DNA from: Roseococcus thiosulfatophilus
Lineage (GTDB): Bacteria > Pseudomonadota > Alphaproteobacteria > Acetobacterales > Acetobacteraceae
DNA: 64,000 nucleotides
Direction of reading: 5' to 3'
Assembly: GCF_017311575.1 (NCBI RefSeq)
Contig: NZ_JAFFQY010000022.1
Coordinates: 1-64,000 of the forward strand
The translations under genes and the position numbers were made by a program. How positions within the stretch are numbered: position 1 is the stretch's first letter; every line of letters starts with the position of its first letter. The notes below the pieces were generated by a model. It ran no database searches. It was not told the origin of the DNA and saw only the letters and a list, made by a program, of their open reading frames with translations. Positions 8,936-18,009 of the stretch are shown here, piece after piece.

Positions 8936-9703
8936 TCAGCCCGCCAGGAACTCCATCATCACGGGGTTGAAGGCGTCGGGGTCTTCCACCGTGCAGGCAT
9001 GGGCGCCGTGGTCGGTCAGCCAGAGCGTCGCGTTGGGCAGGCCGGCGGCCAGGGCTTCGGAGGCGGTCCAGGGCACCAGCAGATCATCCTTGGCGGCGGC
9101 GACCAGGGTAGGGGCGGTGATGCGCGGCAAATCCGCCCTGGCGTCGAAGGCGCGCAGCGCCGCGATGCGCTTCTTCAGCGTGTCCTCGCCCTGGAAGCTT
9201 TCCGTGCCATGGGCGATCTCGGCCAGGATCTTCTCGTGATGCGCCGAGGCATAGGCCGCGCTGTGCAGGAAGAGCGGCTGCGCGGCTACATAGGCGGCCG
9301 GCCCCTGGGCAGCCAGGATGCCCAGCCGCACGTCGAAGCAGCGCGCGGTGTGGCGGTCCGCCTTGGCCCAGGCGTTCACCAGCACGAGCTTGCCCACGCG
9401 CTCCGGCACGCGGCGGGCCATTTCCAGCCCGACCAGCCCGCCCAGCGCATGGCCCAGGATGTGGGCGCAGGCGATGCCGGCCTCATCCAGGATGTCCGCC
9501 ACGTCGCGCGCCATGTGGGCGATGCTGTAGTTCGCGGGCAGCGCCTCGCGGTTCGCGCCGGTGCCGCGATGGTCGTAGTGCAGCACGCGGAAGCGCTGTT
9601 CCAGCGCGGGCACCTGCGGCGCCCAGAAGGCGGCGGCGCCGCCGAGGCCGGCGGAGAGGACCACGACCTCCCCGCCCGCCTGCCCGGTCAGGCGATACTT
9701 CAT
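8936..9703 (-). CDS. rutD: RutD, putative aminoacrylate hydrolase
   Basis: Alpha/beta-hydrolase-fold protein of 255 residues acting in the Rut pyrimidine pathway, speeding loss of ammonia from aminoacrylate. [45 protein letters not shown] and [26 protein letters not shown] align with the E. coli RutD pattern. As in that protein the usual nucleophile-elbow Ser is Ala (GHALG). DDLLVPW and [15 protein letters not shown] hold the late Asp and His positions. The start at 9703 overlaps the rutC stop as ATGA. It is the last gene of rutABCD. Confidence 0.92.
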   Translation of the reverse strand: MKYRLTGQAGGEVVVLSAGLGGAAAFWAPQVPALEQRFRVLHYDHRGTGANREALPANYSIAHMARDVADILDEAGIACAHILGHALGGLVGLEMARRVPERVGKLVLVNAWAKADRHTARCFDVRLGILAAQGPAAYVAAQPLFLHSAAYASAHHEKILAEIAHGTESFQGEDTLKKRIAALRAFDARADLPRITAPTLVAAAKDDLLVPWTASEALAAGLPNATLWLTDHGAHACTVEDPDAFNPVMMEFLAG

Positions 9704-10086
9704 TTGGGCAGGTGCGCGATGGTCGCGATCTCCACCACCGCGCCGGGCTTCACCAGGCCGCACTGGATGCAGTAGCGCGCGGGCTTGTCGCCCGGGAAAT
9801 ACTCCGCATAGACGGCGTTCATCGGCGCGTAGTGTTTCCAGTCGCTCAGGAAGATGTGGTTGAAGGCGACATCGGCCATGCTGCCGCCCGCCGTCTCGAG
9901 CACGGATTTGATGGTCTCCAGCACGTGCCGCGTCTGGGCCGTGGCGTCGTCGGGCGCGACCACATCGTTGTTCTTGTCGAGCGCCAGCGTGCCCGAGACG
10001 TAGACCACGCCATCGGCGGTGGCGCCGGGGGAATAGGGGGCGAGCGGCTTGCCGGAACCGGCGGGGATGATGGGGGTGAAGGGCAT
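9700..10086 (-). CDS. rutC: RutC, RidA-family aminoacrylate deaminase
   Basis: A 128-residue trimeric RidA/YjgF-fold protein that converts 3-aminoacrylate in the Rut uracil-degradation pathway. Motifs are [22 protein letters not shown], then [33 protein letters not shown], and the C-terminal [21 protein letters not shown], which gives the active-site Arg/Glu and Cys region. It lies between rutB (4-base gap) and rutD (ATGA overlap). Context separates it from the general RidA copy at 30.4 kb. Confidence 0.94.
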   Translation of the reverse strand: MPFTPIIPAGSGKPLAPYSPGATADGVVYVSGTLALDKNNDVVAPDDATAQTRHVLETIKSVLETAGGSMADVAFNHIFLSDWKHYAPMNAVYAEYFPGDKPARYCIQCGLVKPGAVVEIATIAHLPK

Positions 10087-10090
10087 TGAG

Positions 10091-10819
10091 CTATTCCTCG
10101 CGTTGTCCGATGGCGCCGCAGAAATCCGCGACGGTGGAGACCCATCCGAAGAAGGTCTCGATATTGTAGAGCGCGGCCTTCTGCGCGAAGTCCGGGCCGG
10201 CCGCGTGGGTCGCATCCTCCAGCACGATGCCGAAGTATTCCAGGTGGAAGGCATCCCGCAGCGAGGATTCCACGCAGACATTGGTGGCGATGCCGGTGAA
10301 GACGATGTTGCGGATGCCGCGCGCGCGCAGCAGGCTGTCGATGTTGGTGTTGAAGAAGCCGGAATAGCGCGTCTTGGGCACCACGATGTCGCCGGGCTGG
10401 GGCGCCAGGGCCTCCACCAGCGCGTAGTCCCAGCCGCCCTTGGCCAGCAGCTTGCCCTGGAGTTCGGGTTTCTTGCGCATGGTCTTCAGCGCGTTGGACT
10501 TGTGCCAGTTGGGCGAGCCGGGGCCGCCGGCCTCGGTGTATTCGGGGTCCCAGCCATTCTGGAAATAGAGCACGGGCATGCCGGCCTTGCGCGCGGCGTC
10601 GGCCGCGGTGGCGATGCGGGAGATGCAGGCGGCCGCCCCCGAAATGTCGAAGCCCGCGATGTCCAGATAGCCGCCCGGCGAGGCATAGGCGTTCTGCATG
10701 TCCACGATGATGAGCGCCGTCTCGGCCGGGTTCAGCCGGATGGGCTCGGGGCGGGCGGGCAAGATGAAGGGGCTGCGCGCGGGGGTTTCGGGGGCGTAGC
10801 CGGCGGGTGAATCAGTCAT
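10091..10819 (-). CDS. rutB: RutB, ureidoacrylate amidohydrolase
   Basis: Isochorismatase-fold cysteine hydrolase of 242 residues that cleaves the ureidoacrylate/peroxyureidoacrylate made by Rut[17 protein letters not shown] holds the catalytic Asp, [13 protein letters not shown] the catalytic Lys region, and [22 protein letters not shown] the nucleophile Cys. The ATG at 10819 shares one base with the rutA stop (TGATG), indicating translational coupling. A GTG three bases earlier is an alternative start. Confidence 0.95.
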   Translation of the reverse strand: MTDSPAGYAPETPARSPFILPARPEPIRLNPAETALIIVDMQNAYASPGGYLDIAGFDISGAAACISRIATAADAARKAGMPVLYFQNGWDPEYTEAGGPGSPNWHKSNALKTMRKKPELQGKLLAKGGWDYALVEALAPQPGDIVVPKTRYSGFFNTNIDSLLRARGIRNIVFTGIATNVCVESSLRDAFHLEYFGIVLEDATHAAGPDFAQKAALYNIETFFGWVSTVADFCGAIGQREE

Positions 10820-11901
10820 CACGCGGCCTCCTTCACGATGTGCTGGCGGCAGCGCATCAGCGGCTGGATGCGCGTGCCGAAATCCTCGACCCCCTTCACG
10901 AAGTCGTCGAAGGTGAGCAGCACGCCGCCCGTTCCCGGCACCTCCGCCACCTCGTCCAGCATTCGCGCCACGGAGGCATAGCTGCCGATGAAGGTGGACA
11001 TGTTGATGTTCACGGCACTCGTGGCATCGGCGAGTTGGCGCACATTCGTATCGGCGTTGGGGCGGGCGTCGGCGGCGGCCTGGCCCTGCATCCAGCGGAT
11101 GGCCTCGTGGTCGGCGCCGGACTTGATGTGCTCCCAGCGCGCCCAGGCCTCCTCATCCGTCTCGGCGGCGATGACCATGGAGAGGACGAAGGTCTCGACC
11201 TTGCGGCCCGTCTCGGCGGCGAAGTCCTGCATGCGCGCGGCCACGGGCGCGAAGGCGGTCGGGCTGTTGATGCCCTTGCCCAGGCAGAAGCTGTAGTCCG
11301 CATGCTTCGCCGTGAAGCGCAGCCCCTCGGTGGAGGAACCGGCGCAGATCATCTTGATGGGCGCGGAGGGGCGGGGCGAAAGGACGCATTTGTCCATGGT
11401 GAAGAAATCGCCCTTGAGGTCGCTTTCACCCTTTTCCCACAGCTCGCGCAGGATGGTGGCGTATTCGTCCAGCATCTCGTAGCGGCGGGAGAAGTGGCTC
11501 TCGCCCGGCCAGAGGCCCATCTGGTCATACTCGGCCTTCTGCCAGCCGGTGACGAGGTTCAGCCCGAAGCGCCCGCCTGAGATGCTGTCGATGGTGACCG
11601 ACATGCGCGCCGCGATGGCGGGCGGGATGGTCAGCGTGGCGACGGATGCGAAGAGCTTGATGCGCGTCGTGACGGCGGCGAGGCCCGCCATCAGCGTGAA
11701 GCTCTCGAGGCCGTGGTCCCAGAACTGCGTCTTCCCGCCGAAGCCGTGCAGCTTGATCATGGACAGCACGAAGTCCAGCCCATGCCGTTCCGCCGCCAGG
11801 GTGATGTCGCGGTTGAGATCGAAGCTCGGCATGTATTGCGGTGCCGTTTCGGACAGCAGCCAGCCATTGTTGTTGATGGGGATGAACACGCCGACCTGCA
11901 T
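10819..11901 (-). CDS. rutA: RutA, flavin-dependent pyrimidine monooxygenase
   Basis: Luciferase-like FMN monooxygenase of 360 residues that opens the uracil or thymine ring using reduced flavin and O2. Characteristic stretches are [63 protein letters not shown] and [19 protein letters not shown]. The start at 11901 is preferred because GGGAGAGGAG lies 9 bases upstream; the frame also contains a TTG at 11910, but it would abut the ribosome site. It is the first gene of rutABCD. No rutF flavin reductase, rutE or rutG is adjacent, so reduced flavin must come from elsewhere. Confidence 0.95.
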   Translation of the reverse strand: MQVGVFIPINNNGWLLSETAPQYMPSFDLNRDITLAAERHGLDFVLSMIKLHGFGGKTQFWDHGLESFTLMAGLAAVTTRIKLFASVATLTIPPAIAARMSVTIDSISGGRFGLNLVTGWQKAEYDQMGLWPGESHFSRRYEMLDEYATILRELWEKGESDLKGDFFTMDKCVLSPRPSAPIKMICAGSSTEGLRFTAKHADYSFCLGKGINSPTAFAPVAARMQDFAAETGRKVETFVLSMVIAAETDEEAWARWEHIKSGADHEAIRWMQGQAAADARPNADTNVRQLADATSAVNINMSTFIGSYASVARMLDEVAEVPGTGGVLLTFDDFVKGVEDFGTRIQPLMRCRQHIVKEAA

Positions 11902-12165
11902 GGGCACCAACTCCTCTCCCGGACACCGGCTATGTCGCAGCGCCCGGCGCGGCGTTCCATGGGTGAAGCGCGGCCAGGGCGGCAGCCCGGCGCGATGAAC
12001 GCCTGATGATGAGGCAGGCCCGCGCGCATCTGCCCGCGGAAGCGGCGAAGCGGCGCGCGTGGGCGCAAGCGGCGTCGCCTTCGCCCTTGCCGCGCCCCGT
12101 CCCGCCTCGCCAATTTCCGGGACAGTTGCGCGGCCCCATCACGGGCCGGAGAACAGGAGCATTTC

Positions 12166-13197
12166 ATGACGCTGCGTCTCACCCGCCGGGCCGCGCTCGG
12201 CGCCGGCACGGGCCTGCTGGCCGCCCCGCATGTGGCGAACGCCCAGGCCCGCCCGACCGTCCGCTTCGCCTATGACTGGATCCTGAACGGCCCCTACGCC
12301 TTCGGCATCGCGGGTGAGCGCCAGGGCTTCTTCCGCGAGGCCGGCATCGACATCACCATCCAGCGCGGCTTCGGCTCGGCCCGCATTCCGCTGGACATGG
12401 CGGCGGGCACCTTCGACATCGCCATGTGCGACCCCACGCCCACGCTGCGCTTCATGTCGCAGAACCCCAACAACGACCTGATCGCGGTGGGCCTGCTGTG
12501 GGACCAGGCGCCGACGGCCGTGACGGTGCGCGCCGATGGCCCCATCAACAGCATCGCGGAGCTGGCGGGCAAGACGCTGGCGGCGCCCGAGTTCGACGGC
12601 GGGCGCCAGGTGTTCCCGGCCTTCGCCGCGGTGAACAACATCCCGCTCAGCTCCATCACCTGGATGAGCGTGGCGCCCGAGTTGCGCGAGACCATGCTGG
12701 TGCAGCGCCGCGCCGACGGCATCACGGGCTTCGTCACCTCCACCGCGCTGAGCCTGCGCGCGCTGGGGATGGACCTGCCCGCGCAGCGCATCTTCCGCTA
12801 TCGCGAGCATGGGCTGGATTTCTTCTATGGCTCGGTGCTGCTGACCACGCGGCGCTACATGGACGCGAACCCGGATGCGGTGCGCGCCGTGGTGCATGGC
12901 ATGATCCGCTCGCTGCGCTGGTCCTTCGCCAACCGCCCGGCCGCCATCCAGGCGCTGCGCGCGCGTGAGGCGCTGACGGATGTGGCCATCGAGACCATCC
13001 GCCAGGACATGGCGATGGCCGAGCTGGTGGACAGCCCGAACGTCCGCCGCCTGGGCCTGGGCGTGATGGAGGCCCCGCGCTTCCAGCGGCAGATTGACGC
13101 GGTGAAGGCGGCCTTCAGCCTGGGCGACATGCCCACGCCGGACCGCTTCTTCACCGACCGCTTCCTGCCGCCGGCGGCGGAGCGCCAGCTGGGCTGA
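12166..13197 (+). CDS. ABC transporter substrate-binding protein, NMT1/THI5-like
   Basis: Periplasmic binding protein of 343 residues with a twin-arginine-type signal (LTRRAALGAGTGLLAAPHVANA). The NMT1/THI5 fold follows: VRFAYDWILNGPYAFGIAGERQGFFREAGIDITIQRGFGS, DMAAGTFDIAMCDPT, VRADGPINSIAELAGKTL. Relatives bind pyrimidine precursors, riboflavin or sulfonates. It lies divergently 264 bases from rutA, so a role in capturing pyrimidines for the Rut pathway is plausible but inferred. No permease or ATPase gene accompanies it. An AGGAG ribosome site (acaggagcatttc) precedes the ATG. Confidence 0.87.
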   Translation: MTLRLTRRAALGAGTGLLAAPHVANAQARPTVRFAYDWILNGPYAFGIAGERQGFFREAGIDITIQRGFGSARIPLDMAAGTFDIAMCDPTPTLRFMSQNPNNDLIAVGLLWDQAPTAVTVRADGPINSIAELAGKTLAAPEFDGGRQVFPAFAAVNNIPLSSITWMSVAPELRETMLVQRRADGITGFVTSTALSLRALGMDLPAQRIFRYREHGLDFFYGSVLLTTRRYMDANPDAVRAVVHGMIRSLRWSFANRPAAIQALRAREALTDVAIETIRQDMAMAELVDSPNVRRLGLGVMEAPRFQRQIDAVKAAFSLGDMPTPDRFFTDRFLPPAAERQLG

Positions 13198-13228
13198 GGC
13201 GCCCGCCGCGCCCGGGGTGTGTACTGTT

Positions 13229-13381
13229 GAGCGGCTGATTCACGGCTTCGGCTCCACCGAAGCCGATCAGACGCTGCCACCGAGCGGCTGATTCACGGCT
13301 TCGGCTCCACCGAAGCCGATCAGACGCTGCCACCGAGCGGCTGATTCACGGCTTGGGTTCCACCGAAGCCGATCAGACGCT
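13229..13381. repeat. Three tandem copies of a 53-base palindromic repeat
   Basis: Copies start at 13229, 13282 and 13335 with a 53-base period; the third is cut after 47 bases. Each can fold as an outer arm GCGGCTGAT/ATCAGACGC (one mismatch) around an inner arm CGGCTTCGG/CCGAAGCCG with a CTCCA loop. The third copy has two changes in the inner left arm (cttgggttc). The array fills the space between convergent genes, so it may act as a bidirectional terminator. Relatives occur at 62.5 and 63.6 kb. Confidence 0.9.
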
Positions 13382-14660
13382 AGCCGAACATGTCCCGGGT
13401 GATGCTGGCATACCAGGCATCGGCATAGAGCGCCTCCAGCCGGCGCTGTTCCGGATGGTTCCCGCGCGGGGAGACGCCGCCCGATTGCGGCGTCTCGACG
13501 AAGCCGCTGCCATCCGGGTTGGGGCGGAACACGCCCACGATCGAGATGCCGTAATCCTCGCCCACATGGCTGTAGCAGGTGTTGAAATAGACCGGCGCGG
13601 GCGGCGGCGCCTCGCCGCGCAGCAGGGCCGCCACGCTCGCCACCGCCTGCTTGGCCGTGCTGTTCGCCACATAGCCGGATTTGGGCATGGGAGGGGCGAT
13701 GTTGGCGTCGCCGATCACATGGATGCCGGGCGCCTGCCGGGCCTCAAAGGTTAGCGGGTCCACGGGCACCCAGCCGCTGGCATTGGCGAGCCCCGCCTCG
13801 ATGGCGATGCGCGCGGCCGATTGCGGCGGGATGACGTTGCCCACATCCACCTTGTGGCGCGTGCCGAATTCGCTCTCGAACTCGCGCGCGCCGGGGTCCA
13901 CGCGGGTGATGCGGCCATCCTGGTTCGCCGGCACCCATTCGATCATGCCCGGGTAGAGCTCGGCCCAGGCGTCCTGGAACAGGCCCTGCTTGCTGAAGGC
14001 GTTCTTCGCGTCGAAGGCCAGGATCTTGGCGCGCGGATTGTGCCGCTTCAGATGCGCCGCGATCATGCTGATCCGCTCATAGGGGCCGGGCGGGCAGCGG
14101 AAGGGGTTGGCGGGGATGGCGAGGCCGACCACGCCGCCCTCAGGCAACGCCTCGATCTGGCGGCGCAGCAGGGTGGTCTGCGCGCCCTCGCCGGGGACCC
14201 AGGCATGGGGGAAGATTTCGGAGGCGGCCTCGTCATAGCCGGGCAGCGCATCCCAGCGCAGCGCGATGCCGGGGGAGAGGATCAGCCGGTCATAGGAGAG
14301 GGTGGCGCCGCCCCGCAGGCGCAGGCTGCGCGCGGTGGGGTCGATGCCCGCCACCCAGTCATGCACCACGTTGATGCCGCGCGCGCGCAGCCCGTCATAG
14401 CCGTGGCTGATCTGCTCCAGCCGCCGCGTCCCGGCCAGGACCAGATTGCCATAGGGGCAGGTGACGAAGCGCGTCTTGGGCTCGATCAGCGTGACCTCGA
14501 GCCAAGGGTAGCTCATGCGCGCGAAGCGGGCGGCCGAGGCGCCGCCGAAGCCGCCCCCCACCACCACGAGGCGCGCCTGCCCCTGGTTCTGCGCGAGGGC
14601 GGGGGCGGCGATCAGCGCCGGGGCGGCGCCCAGCAGGGCGCGGCGGGTGGTCTGGGTCAT
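13380..14660 (-). CDS. Sulfide dehydrogenase (flavocytochrome c) flavoprotein subunit, SoxF/FccB-like
   Basis: A 426-residue FAD protein exported by a Tat-type signal (TTRRALLGAAPALIAAPALAQ). The dinucleotide-binding motif is LVVVGGGFGGASAARFA. Redox cysteines are CPYGN (~68) and NTCYSHVG near residue 368. The FAD second motif is APGIHVIGDANIAPPMPKSGY. It oxidises sulfide, or regenerates SoxYZ sulfur states, and passes electrons to the c-type cytochrome encoded immediately upstream at 14675-14974. The 3' end abuts the repeat array. Confidence 0.9.
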   Translation of the reverse strand: MTQTTRRALLGAAPALIAAPALAQNQGQARLVVVGGGFGGASAARFARMSYPWLEVTLIEPKTRFVTCPYGNLVLAGTRRLEQISHGYDGLRARGINVVHDWVAGIDPTARSLRLRGGATLSYDRLILSPGIALRWDALPGYDEAASEIFPHAWVPGEGAQTTLLRRQIEALPEGGVVGLAIPANPFRCPPGPYERISMIAAHLKRHNPRAKILAFDAKNAFSKQGLFQDAWAELYPGMIEWVPANQDGRITRVDPGAREFESEFGTRHKVDVGNVIPPQSAARIAIEAGLANASGWVPVDPLTFEARQAPGIHVIGDANIAPPMPKSGYVANSTAKQAVASVAALLRGEAPPPAPVYFNTCYSHVGEDYGISIVGVFRPNPDGSGFVETPQSGGVSPRGNHPEQRRLEALYADAWYASITRDMFG

Positions 14661-14674
14661 GGTCGGGGCGCCTC

Positions 14675-14974
14675 TCAGCGGGCTTGGGCGAGATAGGCCG
14701 CGACGGCCGTGATTTCCTCGGCCGTGTAGCCGCGGGCGATGCGGCCCATGATGGTGCCGGGCCGTTCATTGGCGCGGAACGCCGTCATCTGCGCCACCAG
14801 CTCCGGCGCCGGGCGGCCGGCGATGGCCGGCACGCCATCCTGCCCCGCCGCCCCCGGCCCATGGCAGCCCAGGCAGGCCTGCGCCAGCAGCGGGCCGTTC
14901 GTGGCGGGCTGCGCGAAAGCAGGCCCGGCCAGCAGCAGCGGCAGGGCCAGGGTCAGGCGGCGAGGGCTTGGCAT
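14675..14974 (-). CDS. Class I cytochrome c partner of the sulfide dehydrogenase flavoprotein
   Basis: A 99-residue periplasmic cytochrome: signal peptide to ~residue 21 (AGPAFAQ), haem site CLGCH (34-38) and the segment TIMGRIARGYTAEEI, in which Met76 is the probable distal ligand. This last stretch is characteristic of FccA/SoxE-type cytochromes that accept electrons from FccB/SoxF. It lies 14 bases upstream of the flavoprotein gene and downstream of soxYZ in one leftward operon. Confidence 0.93.
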   Translation of the reverse strand: MPSPRRLTLALPLLLAGPAFAQPATNGPLLAQACLGCHGPGAAGQDGVPAIAGRPAPELVAQMTAFRANERPGTIMGRIARGYTAEEITAVAAYLAQAR

Positions 14975-14993
14975 GGCGTAATGGTTCCGGCTG

Positions 14994-15314
14994 TCAGGCG
15001 ATGGTGACCCGCGCGGTGGCGCGCACGCTGCGGCCCCCCTCGTCGGACCAGATGAACTCGATCTCGCTGCTGCGCTCCAGGCGCAGGAAGAAGACGTGGT
15101 AGGGGTTGGCGGCGGTGCCGTTGCGCAGCGCGGCGTCCAGCGCGACCTCGCCCTCCACCCGCACCAGCAGGCGGTTCAGCATGTCGCGCGGCGGCGCATC
15201 GGGCCGCAGCCCCGTTTCCATGGGGTGCGTCATCAGGCAGCGGATTTCGAAGGCCTCGCCGCGGCGGGCGGTGCGGGGCACACGCAGGCGGGGGGTGGCC
15301 AGCGGCGCGCTCAT
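14994..15314 (-). CDS. soxZ: SoxZ, thiosulfate-oxidation carrier complex subunit
   Basis: A 106-residue immunoglobulin-like protein that pairs with SoxY to form the periplasmic carrier to which sulfur intermediates are bound. RLRVPRTARRGEAFEIRCLMTHPMETGLR and NPYHVFFLRLERSSEIEFIWSDEGGRSVRAT are the family hallmarks. The ATG at 15314 overlaps the soxY stop as ATGA, fixing the start over a GTG three codons upstream. Confidence 0.95.
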   Translation of the reverse strand: MSAPLATPRLRVPRTARRGEAFEIRCLMTHPMETGLRPDAPPRDMLNRLLVRVEGEVALDAALRNGTAANPYHVFFLRLERSSEIEFIWSDEGGRSVRATARVTIA

Positions 15315-15739
15315 GACAGGCACCCCCCGGTGGAGACCCGTGCCTCGGCCACCGTGCGGCGGCGCGTGCCGTCGCTCATCACCGCGATGGCGATGACCTG
15401 CTGGTGTTCCGCGAGGCGGATGCGCGTCTGCACCTCGGCGCGCGCGACCAGCGGCGTCAGGCGGAAGCTCGCCACGCCCGGGGTCGGGTTGCGGGTGGCG
15501 AAGATGTGGATGGCGGTGACGTGCAGCGCCCCGGTCTGCGGGCTTTCCACCTGGACGGTGAGTGGAACCTGGCCGCCATTCTCGGCGGTGGCGGGCAAGG
15601 TGAGGGTGATGCCGGATTCGGTGAACTCGCCCTCGCCCACCGCGTCGCGGATGGCGTCCTGCAGGCCGGAGGCCAGCGCGGGCCAGGGCAGGGCGACGAG
15701 GGCCAGGATTGCGCGTCGGCTGAGGCGGGAATTCGGCAT
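15311..15739 (-). CDS. soxY: SoxY, sulfur-carrier protein
   Basis: A 142-residue periplasmic protein with a twin-arginine signal (LSRRAILALVALPWPALA). The C-terminal Cys140 in STGGCLS is the swinging-arm residue that carries sulfur, although the usual ending GGCGG is altered after the Cys. The body contains GGQVPLTVQVESP and VTAIHIFATRNPTPGVASFRLTP, typical of SoxY. Upstream, on the same strand, TTGACA (15772-15777) and TACGAA (15749-15754) lie 17 bases apart in an AT-rich 34-base gap. As a promoter this would give an almost leaderless mRNA, so it is doubtful. Confidence 0.93.
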   Translation of the reverse strand: MPNSRLSRRAILALVALPWPALASGLQDAIRDAVGEGEFTESGITLTLPATAENGGQVPLTVQVESPQTGALHVTAIHIFATRNPTPGVASFRLTPLVARAEVQTRIRLAEHQQVIAIAVMSDGTRRRTVAEARVSTGGCLS

Positions 15740-15773
15740 GATGCCGCCTTCGTATTTGAACGATTTTTCCTTG

Positions 15774-16928
15774 TCAATTATGCGTTCGGTTATCCACGAT
15801 TTTCATGAGTTTGAGCCCCACCCAATTCCCCAGCAGCGCCAGCACAATCCACACCCAGCCATGCAGGCTGCCCGAGGCGATGCCCGCCACATAGGCGCTG
15901 ATGTTGCACCCCGTCGCGAGCACCGCGCCCACGCCCAGCAGCAGCCCGCCGGTAATGGCCGTGGCCACCTCGCGCAGGCGCGGCAGGCGCCAGCCGGCGG
16001 CGCGGCCGGCCAGCCCCGCCGCCAGGAAGGCGCCGGCCATGAGTCCCAGGTTCATCAGGGTGATGCGGTCCGTCCAGACGGGGCGCAGCCAGGCCTCGAC
16101 GCGGGTGGGGTCTTCCCAATAGGTCCAGAAGGAAGGGTCGTCCCAGCCCAGCGCCTCGACCAGGCTGGAGCCCCATAGCGGAAAGGCCGCCGTAATGGCC
16201 CAGGGCCGTCCGGCCGCCACCAGCGTCGCGATGCCGAGCAACGCCAGCGCCACCGCGCCCCAGGCCATGGGCCAGGGGCCGCGCAGCGCATCGCCGCCGC
16301 GCCACGCCAAAGGTTCCACGCGGCCATGGCGGGCTTTTTCCAGCGCGCGTGAAGCCAGCGCCACCAGCCCCAGCACCCCCAGGCTCAGCCCCAGCGCCGG
16401 CCAGAGCCCCAGCGTGGCGGGCAGCGAAAAGGCCGGCAACGCCGGCCAGCCCAGCCAGAGATCCGCCTGCCAGGCCGCCAGCGTCGCCCCCGCCACGAAG
16501 GCGGCCAGTGTGATCCACATCCGCACCGCCCCGCCGCCCGCCGTGTAAAGCGTGCCGGAGGCGCAGCCGCCGCCCATCTGCATGCCGATGCCAAACAGGA
16601 AGGCGCCCAGCAGCAAGGCCCAGCCCACGGGGAAGACGAAGCCGCGCACGGGCGCGCCCAGCACCTCGCCGGCCTCCAGCGCCGGCAGGAAGAAGGCGAT
16701 CAGCAGGGCCAGCAGCAGCATCTGGGCGCGCAGCCCGGCTCCCCTTCCCTCGGCCAGCAGGCGGCGGAAGGCGCCGGCGAAGCCGAAGCTGGCATGGAAC
16801 AGTGCCACGCCCAGCCCCGCGCCGATCAGCCAGAGCAGGGCGACGCGCCCGCCCTGGGCGTGGCCCAGGGCCAGCGCCCCACCGCCCAGCAGCAGCAGCC
16901 CCAGCAGCACATTCACGCGCAACGACAT
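15774..16928 (-). CDS. YeeE/YedE-family sulfur (thiosulfate) transporter
   Basis: Inner-membrane protein of 384 residues with about ten hydrophobic segments. The two repeats each carry the family Cys motif: GGGCASGTLYTAGGG (Cys122) and ATGCNISAYVAGIASGSLHGW (Cys341). In characterised YeeE these cysteines relay thiosulfate through the pore. Lying just before soxYZ, it may import or export thiosulfate-like sulfur species for the Sox carrier or for assimilation. The start at 16928 (MSLRVN) is preferred; an ATG at 16961 would add 11 polar residues. Confidence 0.9.
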   Translation of the reverse strand: MSLRVNVLLGLLLLGGGALALGHAQGGRVALLWLIGAGLGVALFHASFGFAGAFRRLLAEGRGAGLRAQMLLLALLIAFFLPALEAGEVLGAPVRGFVFPVGWALLLGAFLFGIGMQMGGGCASGTLYTAGGGAVRMWITLAAFVAGATLAAWQADLWLGWPALPAFSLPATLGLWPALGLSLGVLGLVALASRALEKARHGRVEPLAWRGGDALRGPWPMAWGAVALALLGIATLVAAGRPWAITAAFPLWGSSLVEALGWDDPSFWTYWEDPTRVEAWLRPVWTDRITLMNLGLMAGAFLAAGLAGRAAGWRLPRLREVATAITGGLLLGVGAVLATGCNISAYVAGIASGSLHGWVWIVLALLGNWVGLKLMKIVDNRTHN

Positions 16929-16992
16929 ACGGCCCCGCCTCGGACTATCCGGGCGGGGCATATGCACATTCAAGGCACGTGAAAAGAGGGCG

Positions 16993-17943
16993 TCAGTCCG
17001 CCCGGATGCCCGCCACGCGCACGGTCTCGCTGAGGCGCGCCACCTCGGAGGCGATGAAGGCGCGGAACTCCGCCCCGTCCATGGGGCGCGGAATGCTGCC
17101 GCTGCCGCGGATGCGCGTGGCCACCGCCTCGTCGCGCACCGCGGCCAGGGCCTCGCGTTCCAGCACCGCCACGCGCTCGGGCGGCGTGCCGCGCCCGGCG
17201 AAAAGGCCGAACCAGCCCACCGACACCAAGTCCACCCCCGCCTCGCGCAGGGTGGGCACGTCGTCAAAGCCGGGGGCGCGTTCGGCGCTGGTCACGGCCA
17301 GGGCCTTCATCCGGCCGGAGCGCACCAAATCGGCCGCGGCGGCGATGGTCTGGAACATCACCTCCACCCGCCCGGCGATGAGGTCGGTGTTGGCGGCCCC
17401 CGTCTCGCGATAGGGCACATGGTCCATCTCCACCCCGGCCGCGATGGCGAATTGCGCCCCGGCCAGGTGCAGCGAGGTGCCATTGCCGATGGAGGCGTAG
17501 TTCAGCCGCCGCGTGCGGGCCAGCGCCACGAATTCCGCCACGCTGTTCACCGGCAGGCTGTTGGGCACGACCATGATGTTGGGCGACAGCGCGATCATCG
17601 CCACCGGCACCAGGTCCGCATCGGGGTCGAAGGGCAGGCGGGCGAAGAGGAAGCGGTTCACCGCCATCGGCACGCCGTTCAGCAGCAGGGTGTGGCCGTC
17701 ACGCTCGGCCGCCAGGGCGGCGGCGGTGCCGATATTGCCGCCGGCGCCGCTGCGGTTCTCGATGGTGACGGGCTGGCCCACCCCGCGCGACAGGCGTTCG
17801 CCCACCACGCGGCCCAGGAAATCGGCCGCGCCGCCGGGCGGGAAGGGCACGACCAGCCGCAACGGCCGGTCGGGAAAGGATTGCGCCCGCGCGGCCGCGA
17901 AAGGCAGCAGGGCGGGCAATGACAGAATACCACGACGAAGCAT
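16993..17943 (-). CDS. Tripartite tricarboxylate transporter-type solute-binding protein (Bug family)
   Basis: A 316-residue periplasmic binding protein: signal peptide MLRRGILSLPALLPFAAARAQ, then FPDRPLRLVVPFPPGGAADFLGRVV and IENRSGAGGNIGTAAALAAERDGHTLL, the textbook Bug core. YASIGNGTSLHLAGAQFA and DHVPYRETGAANTDLIAGRVEVMF form the ligand cleft. It precedes the YeeE-type gene by 64 bases in the same direction, so it may be part of the sulfur operon or only adjacent. Ligand unknown. Confidence 0.92.
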   Translation of the reverse strand: MLRRGILSLPALLPFAAARAQSFPDRPLRLVVPFPPGGAADFLGRVVGERLSRGVGQPVTIENRSGAGGNIGTAAALAAERDGHTLLLNGVPMAVNRFLFARLPFDPDADLVPVAMIALSPNIMVVPNSLPVNSVAEFVALARTRRLNYASIGNGTSLHLAGAQFAIAAGVEMDHVPYRETGAANTDLIAGRVEVMFQTIAAAADLVRSGRMKALAVTSAERAPGFDDVPTLREAGVDLVSVGWFGLFAGRGTPPERVAVLEREALAAVRDEAVATRIRGSGSIPRPMDGAEFRAFIASEVARLSETVRVAGIRAD

Positions 17944-18009
17944 GAAAAACCCTCCGGTTCACAGAGGGTTATGCAAGCCGCGTGCCGGGGAGGCGACCCC
18001 CGCCTCGGA

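Noticed and set aside
13229-13381. CRISPR-like array
   Set aside because: Units abut with a constant 53-base period and no variable spacers; each unit is a near-perfect palindrome, and single copies occur elsewhere.
15749-15777. Strong TTGACA-17-TACGAA promoter for soxY as a separate feature
   Set aside because: It would place transcription start about 3 bases before the ATG and overlap the ribosome site; mentioned only under soxY.
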